A stretch of 64,000 nucleotides of DNA, from contig CAXXMH010000005.1 in the NCBI GenBank assembly GCA_963664665.2, positions 124,001-188,000 on the forward strand, given 5' to 3'. Under the pieces are notes generated by a model. That model did no database searches and was not told where the DNA came from. It saw nothing but the letters and a program-made list of their open reading frames with translations. Both the position numbers and the translations under genes were made by a program. Within the stretch, counting starts at the first letter, position 1. The number at the start of each line of letters is the position of its first letter. Of this stretch, positions 56,774 through 64,000 are shown piece after piece. This stretch comes from Bin55 sp963664665. Its GTDB lineage: Bacteria; Pseudomonadota; Gammaproteobacteria; Pseudomonadales; Azotimanducaceae.

Positions 56774-57823
56774 ATGGTTTATGACGCTGACGAATTAATC
56801 GGGCAATCCGCCGTATTTATACAGACATTGGACGCGGTCGATGCAGTTGCCGCTCTCAACAAACCGGTATTGCTCGTTGGTGAACGCGGTACCGGAAAAG
56901 AACTCCTCGCATCGAGATTACATTACCGCTCGCCGCGTTGGGATTCTGTCTTCCAACAGATGAACTGTGCGGCAATCAGCGATGACTTACTCGAATCCGA
57001 ACTATTCGGGCACGAAGCCGGCGCATTTACTGGGGCAGCGAAGCGTCACGTCGGACGCTTTGAACGCGCACACAAAGGCACATTGTTCCTCGACGAAGTC
57101 GCTACTACCGCAACACGTGTCCAAGAGAAAATCCTGCGATTAATCGAGTACGGGCAGTTTGAGCGACTTGGCGGCAACGAGACATTGGTCGCAGATGTAC
57201 GCATTGTTGCTGCCACCAATCAAGACCTCGTCGCGCTCGCAGACCACGGGCGATTCCGGATCGACCTGTTGGATCGCCTAGCGTTTGACGTGATCACGAT
57301 TCCGCCTCTTAGGGAGCGAAAAGACGACATCCCCCTATTGGCTGAATTTTTCGCTATCAATATGGCGACGGAACTTGAACGCGAGTACTTCCATGGGTTC
57401 ACTGACGAAGCCATGGCTGAACTCCTCAGTCACGCTTGGCCAGGGAATGTACGCGAACTGAAAAACGTCGTCGAGCGAGCGGTGTATCGAAACGACGAAA
57501 ACGATCCAATTTCGCAGATTGTTATGGACCCGTTTGAATCGCCGTTTAGACCGAAGGAACCTATGCCTGCGTCGACTCAAACCGAGCGTTCGAAAGACTT
57601 GAGAAAGGCAGATTTTCCAATTGACTTAAGAAATGAGATCGAACGGATCGAAATCAATTGGATCAACGATGCGCTCGAAGCGAATCGGTATAACCAGCGA
57701 TCGGCCGCCGAAGCGCTCGGTCTCTCGTATCACCAATTCCGCCATTACTTACGTAAATACGAGTTGGGGGCAGAGAAGCGCGACGAACAAGCAGAAATCT
57801 CGCGTGAGCAAGCAGCACCATAA
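56774..57823 (+). CDS. pspF: PspF, sigma-54-dependent activator of the psp operon
   Basis: This is a 349-residue enhancer-binding protein without a receiver domain. The AAA+ core has Walker A LLVGERGTGKELLASRLHYRS (~33-53), the sigma-54 contact loop ESELFGHEAGAFTGA (~76-90), Walker B GTLFLDEVATT (~102-112) and the arginine-finger region FRIDLLDRLAFDVI (~160). A Fis-type helix-turn-helix lies near the C-terminus (NRYNQRSAAEALGLSYHQFRHYLRKY, ~302-327). The missing N-terminal sensor and the divergent pspA support the PspF assignment. Confidence 0.94.
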   Translation: MVYDADELIGQSAVFIQTLDAVDAVAALNKPVLLVGERGTGKELLASRLHYRSPRWDSVFQQMNCAAISDDLLESELFGHEAGAFTGAAKRHVGRFERAHKGTLFLDEVATTATRVQEKILRLIEYGQFERLGGNETLVADVRIVAATNQDLVALADHGRFRIDLLDRLAFDVITIPPLRERKDDIPLLAEFFAINMATELEREYFHGFTDEAMAELLSHAWPGNVRELKNVVERAVYRNDENDPISQIVMDPFESPFRPKEPMPASTQTERSKDLRKADFPIDLRNEIERIEINWINDALEANRYNQRSAAEALGLSYHQFRHYLRKYELGAEKRDEQAEISREQAAP

Positions 57824-57960
57824 AATTGTTGAACTCGATATCGGTTGCAAACAGTCCAGTCTCCTGCTTTCGAATTCGCGAAATCGAGTTACAACGTTCG
57901 CAGACTAAGCGAGTGGACAGCGAACTAAAGTAAGACGCGACTGTAGATTAGCTTAGATTC

Positions 57961-58050
<90 letters not shown>

Positions 58051-58098
58051 AGACGCTAACAAAATCAAATCGGCGGCGCGTGCGTACACGATTCCCGG

Positions 58099-58282
58099 TC
58101 AGTCTTGCGCGCTGACGGCACAACTGCCGCACAATCCCGTGATCTCGACAATCACGTTGACCTGCCGATACGCGTACTCGTCAGCGATCTGGGTTAACAA
58201 TGTCTCGAGTCCTCTCGACTCGACCTCGTCCACGTGGCCATACGAGGAGCAGAGCAGGAACTGGCTTTCGTGAGCATGATCC
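58099..58282 (-). pseudogene. Fur-family regulator, C-terminal fragment
   Basis: The minus strand reads HESQFLLCSSYGHVDEVESRGLETLLTQIADEYAYRQVNVIVEITGLCGSCAVSAQD and a TGA at 58099. This corresponds to the metal-binding dimerisation half of Fur/Zur proteins (H..F.C..CG..xE..., GLCxxC). The first CxxC has become CSSY. The DNA-binding half is gone, cut by an IS21-type end at 58305. Confidence 0.7.
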
Positions 58283-58304
58283 GGATGGTCGCGCGGTCGA
58301 TCCC

Positions 58305-58372
58305 GGCAGTTTCGATGTCGTTTTTGGGCAGTTTCGGTGTCGTTTTTAGGCAGTTTCGGTGTCGCGTGACAT
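58305..58372. repeat. IS21-type terminal repeats
   Basis: Three tandem copies of GGCAGTTTCGRTGTCG are separated by T-runs and end TGTCGCGTGACA at about 58372. This is the multiple-terminal-repeat layout of IS21-family ends. The unit differs from those at 3811, 60039 and 60920, so it belongs to a separate element of which little else remains. Confidence 0.7.
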
Positions 58373-58487
58373 GAGACGGTCCCTTTATGTATTCAAAGGC
58401 AAGTCTCGCCAACGGTGACGAGCGGTCAACTCGTGCCGTTGGGGACGTCGTCAACTGGACGGTTTTAATCGCTCCCTGTCAACGTTG

Positions 58488-58994
58488 TCACGCGACAAGA
58501 AAACGAACTGCATCCCCCCACAGTATTTCCCACGCGTCTCTCGCGGTGTTGAAATGCCCATTCTTATTAACCCGATGAACGCCGCTAAAGCAGGTGCGGT
58601 TTAGATATATCATCCGGGCGGCGACCTCGAATATATCCTCTGGAGGTTGCATGTGTGTCCAGTTATAGTGTTCAGCGCAGTCTTTGTCAGCATGCTCCGC
58701 GAGGAGGCTAATGACACGTTCCGCGTCTTGTTGGAGAGCCTGGTATGTGTGAATCAGCTCCGGCGTGGAATCAGATAGATAGGCTCGTTTGACCCACGGG
58801 GCGATGTGGAAGAAGACTGCCCCTCCGCCTAAAAATGGCTCGTGATACGCTCTAAACGAGTCAGGTATCAATCGGGCGATCGTGGGGAGCAGCCACCCCT
58901 TTCCGCCGACCCATTTAAGGAACGGCTGCGCTTGGCCGGGTGTGCCCCACCAATTCTCCAGGCGAAGATTGGCCGGCTGGGGTTCTGTAATCAA
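58488..58994 (-). pseudogene. D12-class DNA adenine methylase (Dam-like), truncated
   Basis: This 168-codon frame contains the SAM motif PFLKWVGGKGWLLP (~23-36), YHEPFLGGGAVFFHI (~50-64) and NRTCFSGVHRVNKNGHFN (~131-148). These are motifs X, I and the region after the catalytic motif in Dam-like enzymes. After HFNT the sequence becomes unrelated (ARDAWEILW), and the DPPY-containing rest is missing. An IS21-type end (TGTCACGCGACAAGAAAACG) lies at 58476 on the truncated side. It is a dead fragment. Confidence 0.8.
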
Positions 58995-59010
58995 CCCAAT
59001 GGTCGGGGAA

Positions 59011-59238
59011 CTATCCGAAGAACTTTATGAGCGCAAACACCAAGCCCGCGCCGGCGATCTGTGCAAGGACAATTCGGAAGAGCAGGTGGTTTTTGAGCGA
59101 CTCGATGTCGCCTTTCGTCGCCACTTCATCCTGACTCTCGGCAAACGTCTGCACGACCGCTTCTGCCTGTTGCTCGGGCATCCCCGATCCAATCAGTTTT
59201 TTGATCGCTGCAGCCGTGTCGATGGTGTATGTCGTCAT
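59011..59238 (-). CDS. DUF1640-like coiled-coil membrane protein
   Basis: This 75-residue protein reads TIDTAAAIKKLIGSGMPEQQAEAVVQTFAESQDEVATKGDIESLK, the small-protein version of the DUF1640 helix-coil pattern. It ends in a membrane helix (IVLAQIAGAGLVFALIKFFG). Similar genes often sit beside Dam-like or Fic genes in mobile islands. Function unknown. Confidence 0.7.
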   Translation of the reverse strand: MTTYTIDTAAAIKKLIGSGMPEQQAEAVVQTFAESQDEVATKGDIESLKNHLLFRIVLAQIAGAGLVFALIKFFG

Positions 59239-59248
59239 AGCGGTAATC

Positions 59249-59968
59249 CTACAACTCCAATCCTCGATCCCGATCGTTTGTCTTGCGTTGTGCGCGCTCC
59301 CGAACTTTCATGATCTTGTCTAGTTGCCGCTCGCCAAGAAACTGCTTGAGTTTTCGACTTTCGTTGCTCTCGTAAAACTCGCGGAGTAAATGGAAATACT
59401 CGCCGCGCTCCTTCGCAGGGATGGTGACAGCGTGCTGCCCCTCTGACAAAAGAACACCATTCATCAATAGTTGTGCTGTGCGTTTATTCCCGTCAAAGAA
59501 AAACTGGGTGCGCGCGCAGATTGTGAAACAGGTTACAGCACGATCCAGTGCTGTATTGCCCTGGTTCACTTCGTCAAGCATTTCGATGAATCTGGGGTCG
59601 AGGGCGGAGTGATGAGGTGGGACGTATTCCACGCCTTGAATCCCGACCCGATCATCACGAAACGCGCCAACTTTCCGCGCTTCGTCTGTGGCGACCAGCT
59701 CATTCAGGTGGATTGCCGTTCTCTTTGAGAGTTCAAAGCGATCGGTTTCGACGAGGCGGAATAACGTACTCCACGCCTTGTCCAATCGCAATACCTGATT
59801 CTGATCTGACACCTTGCGCCCGCCGACCGTAATTCCGTCAAGTAGAGTCATCACTTCATCGATCGTGATGGGATTCCCCTCCGCAACCGACATGTTGTGA
59901 ACGAGATCCGCTAGCGCACGTTTTGCGGTAAGCAAAGCGAACTCTTTTTGAGTCATTTGTTTGGACAT
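59249..59968 (-). CDS. Fic/DOC-family protein with altered catalytic motif
   Basis: This 239-residue protein has an N-terminal inhibitory-helix-like element (MSVAEGNPITIDEV, ~26-39), a Fic core and the motif TQFFFDGNKRTAQLLMN (~153-169). The consensus HxFx(D/E)GN(G/K)R has Gln in place of the catalytic His (codon CAG). The DGNKR nucleotide-binding part is intact. Either it lost AMP-transferase activity or it belongs to a subfamily using another chemistry. It ends 10 bp before the DUF1640 gene, same strand. Confidence 0.85.
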   Translation of the reverse strand: MSKQMTQKEFALLTAKRALADLVHNMSVAEGNPITIDEVMTLLDGITVGGRKVSDQNQVLRLDKAWSTLFRLVETDRFELSKRTAIHLNELVATDEARKVGAFRDDRVGIQGVEYVPPHHSALDPRFIEMLDEVNQGNTALDRAVTCFTICARTQFFFDGNKRTAQLLMNGVLLSEGQHAVTIPAKERGEYFHLLREFYESNESRKLKQFLGERQLDKIMKVRERAQRKTNDRDRGLEL

Positions 59969-60031
59969 GCCCGCGCCCTACAACTCCAGCTCGCCCATAT
60001 CCTGCATAAACACCACGCGGCCGTCGCGGTT

Positions 60032-60464
60032 GTCAGGCGACAAGAAAATGGACCGGCCAACGACAAGAAAATGGACCGATGCAAAGAGGGTATATTAAGG
60101 TCATTGACACGGCGAAAAAGCCCCGAGGGCGTAGCCCGAGGGGATTTTTCGCCGCGGTCGTCATGGTGATCGATCATGTCGGCACCGTCGGTGTTGGTAC
60201 AGGATCGCGGCCGCTGACTATCCCTGCACGGCGTTTCGTGCGCAACCGGTAACTGTCGCCCTGGATCGTGATCACCTGACTGTGATGGAGCAGCCGATCG
60301 AGGATCGCGGTCGCCACGACGTCATCGCCCAAGGTCCGTCCCCAGTCGGCGAGTCCTTGGTTCGACGTCAGCAGGATGCTGCCACGTTCGTAACGGGCCG
60401 CCACCAGCTGGAACAGCAGATGGGCGGTTCGCAGCGGCACCGGCAGGTAACCGAATTCGTCGAC
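60032..60464 (-). mobile_element. IS21-family fragment: right end plus istB 3' part
   Basis: The outer end begins TGTCAGGCGACAAGAAAATG at 60032 and has two copies of CGACAAGAAAATGGACCG (60039-60056, 60062-60079). Inside, on the minus strand, the last ~97 codons of istB remain (VDEFGYLPVPLRTAHLLFQLVAARYE..SILLTSNQGLADW..YRLRTKRR, stop at 60174). The break falls just at the Walker B DE..GYLP site. It faces a second istB fragment. Confidence 0.85.
60111..60155. repeat. Hairpin at the IS21 fragment end
   Basis: Arms CGGCGAAAAAGCCCC (60111-60125) and GGGGATTTTTCGCCG (60141-60155) with one mismatch enclose a loop with GAGGGCGTAGCCCGA. It lies between the istB stop and the terminal repeats and could also serve as a bidirectional terminator. 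Confidence 0.75.
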
Positions 60465-60484
60465 TTATGTTGAGCTCAACATAA
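60465..60484. repeat. 20-bp perfect palindrome joining two istB fragments
   Basis: The sequence is TTATGTTGAGCTCAACATAA. It lies exactly between two divergent istB pieces that both begin at the DE(F/L)GYLP codons, and its symmetry continues imperfectly into them (TTCGTC / GACGAA). Confidence 0.85.
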
Positions 60485-60968
60485 ATTGACGAACTGGGGT
60501 ACTTGCCCCTGGCGACCGAAGTCGGGCATTTGTTCTACCAACTCGCGGCCGCGCGCTATGAAGCGGGCAGCCTAGTGCTCACTTCGAATCGACCGGTCGC
60601 TGAGTGGGATCGCATCTTCGGCGACGAGGTCACCGCGAGCGCCATCCTCGATCGCGTCCTGCACCACAGCATCGTCTTCACGATTCGAGGCGAGAGCTAC
60701 CGCTTGCGCGAAAAACGCCAAGCGGTAATTGTTCCCAACCCGGCATCGGTTAGCGCCAAGCCAGCCGATAAAGGTGGAGGTCAGCATGCCAGAGCCTAAA
60801 TCTACTGGTCGGACATATCAAGCGCTGGCGGCGATGCGAAGTCCGCGCGCCATGGAAAAGTCCCCTGTCGCTACGCGCCCTCCGACTTTTCCATGGCGCC
60901 GCCTAATCCCCTCAAAAACCGTAAAGAAAATCTGTCGCCGAAGTGTAAAGAAAATATGTCGTCTGACA
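60485..60968 (+). mobile_element. IS21-family fragment: istB 3' part and right end
   Basis: The istB piece reads IDELGYLPLATEVGHLFYQLAAARYEAGSLVLTSN..YRLREKRQAVIV, with its stop at 60799. It is a different istB from the one at 60174. A hairpin follows (GCGCCATGGAAAAGTC at 60847-60862 with GACTTTTCCATGGCGC at 60884-60899). Two terminal repeats of the GTAAAGAAAATMTGTCG type come next, ending GTCTGACA at 60968. Confidence 0.82.
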
Positions 60969-61018
60969 ACACTTCGGCGACAGATTTTCTTTACGGTTTT
61001 TGAGGGGATTAGGCGGCG
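60897..61018. repeat. Perfect 50-bp inverted repeat with 22-nt spacer
   Basis: The arms are 60897-60946 and 60969-61018 and are exact reverse complements. The left arm is the inner part of the IS21 right end. The right arm is an inverted copy lacking the outermost 22 nt, which form the spacer. This is two right ends back to back. Confidence 0.92.
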
Positions 61019-61224
61019 TACACTTGATTCGATTCAGAAAAATGCGACCACCTACGGTCGCACCGTCGATCCCTGCAGTTTCGATGTCGTCCAACATAGG
61101 CACGCTAACACCACACGCTCGCGTTCATGCCCGCCAGATGCGTTCCACTTCCATGTGTTGTGGAGTTATCTTCGACGTGCAGTCTCAGGTAAACGCGGCT
61201 TCGGCTCGTACTCCGCGCGAGCAG
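61019..61224. other. Spacer with IS-end-like repeat
   Basis: The stretch ACCGTCGATCCCTGCAGTTTCGATGTCGT near 61059-61087 nearly repeats 58293-58322 (GTCGATCCCGGCAGTTTCGATGTCGT) in the same orientation. No gene is supported here. Confidence 0.55.
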
Positions 61225-62658
61225 TTAAGACTCAGTCAACGCTTCCTTCCCGAGTTTGACCACTAGATCAAGCGTTCTACGAACATCATCCCAGGTCGAT
61301 GTATGGTTGATGATGCATAAGCGTAAACTGAATACACCTTTTAGTGAGGTCGACGAAAAGAACGCCAGTTCGTCCCAAAACACACGGGTCAGGACCTCAC
61401 TGTTGATTTTCTCCAAGGTTGACTCGTCGTAGCCGCCTTCCCCAGGATTGACGCGAAAGCACACGATTCCTAACACCACAGGTGTCATCAATTCCAGCAA
61501 CGGATTCGATTTGATGTATTCCTCAGCTTGACGTGCCAGGTCTAAGCCGTTCTGTACTGCGTCACGAAAGTTGGTCATTCCGAATGTTTGCACAGACATC
61601 CAGACCTTGAGCGCCCGTGCTGCACGACTGAGCTGTAATCCTCGGTCTGCAATATTTGGATGATTCGAACCCCACACCGTATCCTGCAACACGTCGTGTC
61701 CGATGGCGAATGCGTTCTCGAGATGCGCGGCGTTTTTCACCATGAGAGCTCCGACCTCATAAGGTTGAAAGAACCACTTGTGCGCGTCCAAACCCACGGA
61801 ATCGGCGCTTGCAATACCGTCCATGCACTCCTTACCCGCTGGCGTCACCAGCGCAAATCCACCGTACGCGGCATCAACGTGAAACCACATGCCTTCATCG
61901 GTGCAGAATTCGCCCATTGCCTTTAACGGGTCGATCGAACCAGTACTAGAGCTACCCGCATTGGCACACACGGCTAACGGATGCAGACCGTTCGCGCGAT
62001 CCTCTGAAACTTGGCAGCGCAGCGCTTCCATATCGATCCGGAAAAAGCGGTCAGATGGCACCAAGCGGATATGCTCGCGGCGCACTCCGGCGATATACGC
62101 CGCTCGTTTCAATGCACTGTGACTTTGATCACTCATATAGACGACGGGTTGATCCGGATGGTTAGCAGCCTCGCGTGCAGATACCAACGCTTCAACGCTG
62201 GCTGCGGAACCGCCACTCGTGAGAAGCCCGCCAGCACCGTCCGGATACCCGATCCAATCGCATAACCAGTCAACCACGACAAGCTCTATCTGACTGGTTC
62301 CGCTCGACACCAGCCAGGTGCAAGAATTTATGTTGAATCCGGAAGCCAAGTAGTCGGCGAGTATGCCCGGCCATGTCGGAGACGAAGGTACGAAACCAAA
62401 GAAACGAGGATGATCCAGCCGTGCCGCGTTCGGAAGTACTTCACGTACCACCTGATCCACAACATCCTCCGCGGGTCGACCGTCTTCGGGCGGCGGACCA
62501 CCTAGTTGTGTTTCCAGCACCTCGCGGAATTCGCCGTCCCACGCATTCGCACTGTCTAGACCTTCGATACGGTCGACGAGGACATCCGTTACCTTCGCCG
62601 CTAATTGCCGCATTGCCTCTGGAGTCATTTCTAGACCGTTCGGTTGATTCTTCGGCAT
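61225..62658 (-). CDS. PLP-dependent group II decarboxylase (aromatic amino acid decarboxylase-like)
   Basis: This 477-residue protein has the group II decarboxylase blocks: HPRFFGFVPSSPTWPGILADYL (~83-104), the PLP phosphate loop GLLTSGGSAASVEAL (~143-157), CANAGSSSTGSIDPL (~225-239), the PLP-pairing Asp in WFHVDAAYGG (~254-263) and the Schiff-base Lys in VGLDAHKWFFQP (~285-296). It removes CO2 from an amino acid; the substrate (aromatic or glutamate-like) cannot be settled. The gene is monocistronic, with the IS21 cluster on its 3' side. Confidence 0.9.
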   Translation of the reverse strand: MPKNQPNGLEMTPEAMRQLAAKVTDVLVDRIEGLDSANAWDGEFREVLETQLGGPPPEDGRPAEDVVDQVVREVLPNAARLDHPRFFGFVPSSPTWPGILADYLASGFNINSCTWLVSSGTSQIELVVVDWLCDWIGYPDGAGGLLTSGGSAASVEALVSAREAANHPDQPVVYMSDQSHSALKRAAYIAGVRREHIRLVPSDRFFRIDMEALRCQVSEDRANGLHPLAVCANAGSSSTGSIDPLKAMGEFCTDEGMWFHVDAAYGGFALVTPAGKECMDGIASADSVGLDAHKWFFQPYEVGALMVKNAAHLENAFAIGHDVLQDTVWGSNHPNIADRGLQLSRAARALKVWMSVQTFGMTNFRDAVQNGLDLARQAEEYIKSNPLLELMTPVVLGIVCFRVNPGEGGYDESTLEKINSEVLTRVFWDELAFFSSTSLKGVFSLRLCIINHTSTWDDVRRTLDLVVKLGKEALTES

Positions 62659-63077
62659 CTGCGATATACCTAGCGACTAACGCAATACACTTTGTCTTTG
62701 AATTATGTTGGGGGCGAGGTGTGTCAAGATAGCTTGTTACGAGCGTATAGTGCGACCTCGGAATAGGACGCATGAATTTCGTCAGGCCGTCAATCGGCGC
62801 CGATACTTCAGTAACGCAAGACTTCGCACTCAAACTGAAAGCGGTTTTCTACCCCACCAAGGGTACGCTTCAATGTCCATGACCCTCGACACGCGACCGA
62901 TGTGAGCTTCGTCACAAAAAACACTGCGCGTTCCGAGCGTCGCGTTGCATCCGTTCACCTCGAATGTATCAAGACACGTCAGAGCTTTAAAGAACAAAAC
63001 GATTGTGCCTGATTCTGTCCGTCAGAATGTGTCTAAATCACTAATTGGTCGGGGACTGTAACCCATATCGCGATGTT
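62659..63077. other. Divergent intergenic region, 419 bp
   Basis: This lies between the decarboxylase (minus) and the gene starting near 63078 (plus). It contains only short chance frames. No specific promoter is assignable. Confidence 0.4.
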
Positions 63078-64000
63078 GTGAATTTACCTCCGCGTCGGCC
63101 CAAAGGTCGGCGGTGCGATTTTGTCGTCGTTTCGATCTACCAGACGAAGGCGCTGGCATTACTTCTCGGACTGTGCCTCAGTCCAATGCCCATTAATGGC
63201 GGCGAGACTGATCCTTACACGAACCGAGACATCGACATTGATGACAGTTTGGCAGCGCTGGATAGAAAGGTAAATCTTGCTCTTGACCAAATCGCCGCTA
63301 ACTGGTCCCAGCAATGCAAAGAACGTGCGTTCATCTTCTCGGTGTATCGCGAACTGGGCGGTCGTCACTGGGTCGACAAGATTGAACGCTGGGCGATGTT
63401 TGCGAGTGACGTTGATAAATTGCCTACCAACCGGTCAGAGTCTGTGTTCGCAGATGCCCCGCTTATCCGCTCAAGCGCCGCTCGTTTAGGCAACTTTTCA
63501 CGAACGATTAACGTGGGTGGAACTTACATTAGCACTGACAAACTTGGTCACTTTTTCTCGCAAGGACGTAAGTTCTACACGCGTTTTCAACGTCTTGGAA
63601 CCGTGGAGAAAGCCGCTACGCTCACTGCAAGGTGGGAAGGACTGATCTGGGGACAGATATTGTCGGGGATCTATTCGAACGCGGATCTAGTGGCAAACTA
63701 CGAGGGGTTTCGGTTCTATCAGAGCCTCTTCAATGACAATGCAGTCAGCGGTCAAAAGGCGATCTTTCAATGCAACTCGGGCACCCTGGTTCGGCAGCGC
63801 GACTTCACTTGGGCCCACCATGTGAATGACTTCTGGGACGAGATGCTTAATCCCAGCCACTATCGTGCCGTATTGGTTCCTGCAATTGAACGTCGAATCT
63901 TGCGCCTATGTTCCGACTATGCTAGGCGTCCTGAACGCTATGAAGTGCAAAACTTACACTCGTTGAACGAGCGCTATCGTCCTGTCGGCATGCGGATTAG
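63078..64000 (+). CDS. Conserved protein of unknown function, 3' end outside window
   Basis: An open frame runs from a GTG at 63078 (VNLPPRRPKGRR) to the right edge without a stop, 307 codons. A hydrophobic stretch (ALALLLGLCLSPMPING, ~29-45) looks like the core of a signal peptide, so the true start may lie nearer it. The body has ERAFIFSVYRELGGRHWVDKIERW, GGTYISTDKLGHFFSQGRKFYTRF and FTWAHHVNDFWDEMLNPSHYR. The repeated acidic/aromatic pattern suggests a secreted or periplasmic helical protein. I recognise no named family. Confidence 0.65.
   Translation, partial: MNLPPRRPKGRRCDFVVVSIYQTKALALLLGLCLSPMPINGGETDPYTNRDIDIDDSLAALDRKVNLALDQIAANWSQQCKERAFIFSVYRELGGRHWVDKIERWAMFASDVDKLPTNRSESVFADAPLIRSSAARLGNFSRTINVGGTYISTDKLGHFFSQGRKFYTRFQRLGTVEKAATLTARWEGLIWGQILSGIYSNADLVANYEGFRFYQSLFNDNAVSGQKAIFQCNSGTLVRQRDFTWAHHVNDFWDEMLNPSHYRAVLVPAIERRILRLCSDYARRPERYEVQNLHSLNERYRPVGMRI

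Noticed and set aside
58305..58372. Short tandem repeats considered as a CRISPR array
   Set aside because: Only three ~16-nt units occur, with T-run separators rather than unique spacers, ending in an IS21-type terminus. No cas genes are nearby.
58194..58454. 86-codon minus-strand frame
   Set aside because: It overlaps the Fur fragment in a different frame and crosses the IS21-type terminal repeats; it has no domain of its own.

Overview
The window looks like part of a gammaproteobacterial chromosome. The evidence is the HrpA helicase, the dnaX-ybaB-recR block, RNase D, YcgN, a pspABC operon divergent from pspF, and sigma-54 control. Assimilatory nitrate reduction and demethylation genes of the dimethylglycine dehydrogenase/GcvT type suggest a free-living or host-associated aquatic heterotroph; the habitat is inference. 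Housekeeping genes are intact, while the stretches between them are full of insertion sequences, broken toxin-antitoxin pairs and single-lesion pseudogenes.

Layout. 1-3441: hrpA, running off the left edge. 3799-10935: a two-gene cassette of DUF5131 (phage Gp37/Gp68, three-Cys motif) and its partner TcmP. Each gene is split by a different insertion sequence, IS21 family at codon 4 of the first and an ISKra4-like element in the second. Clean target duplications let both frames be rebuilt. 11045-16124: IS1595-family remnants, a DUF4160 protein, an ADP-ribosylglycohydrolase, parD with a decayed parE, and vapB with a frameshifted vapC. 16183-25793 (minus strand): a nitrate-assimilation operon nrtA-nrtB-nrtCD(fused)-nirB-nirD-nasA behind a consensus sigma-54 promoter. 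26045-30617: decayed genes (di-heme oxidoreductase, higB, a methyltransferase-HNH fusion, IS110) with intact higA. 31188-36367: a GcvT-like protein, a dimethylglycine/sarcosine dehydrogenase-like protein and a PhyH dioxygenase.

38098-42974 holds a dead S41 peptidase gene invaded by a TnpB element. That element carries, between its left inverted repeat and tnpB, an ORF-less group II intron with a textbook 34-nt domain V. I consider this arrangement, which resembles an IStron built on a group II intron, the most unusual object in the window. 43095-49060: an AHSA1-like protein, a HAD hydrolase, a GH-like beta-propeller protein, Uma2, and a VWA/MoxR pair. 49330-53846: a membrane protein, ycgN, rnd, recR, ybaB, dnaX. 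54076-57823: a glycerophosphodiesterase and the phage-shock genes. 57961-58050: tRNA-Ser(GGA), followed by an accessory patch (Fur and Dam fragments, DUF1640, Fic, several IS21 fragments with long perfect palindromes) up to about 61.1 kb. 61225-62658: a PLP-dependent decarboxylase. From 63078 a protein of unknown function runs off the right edge.

Two patterns recur. All three toxin-antitoxin loci keep an open antitoxin frame and have lost the toxin. Lesions are concentrated in accessory genes, which fits ongoing decay of mobile cargo in an IS-rich genome.
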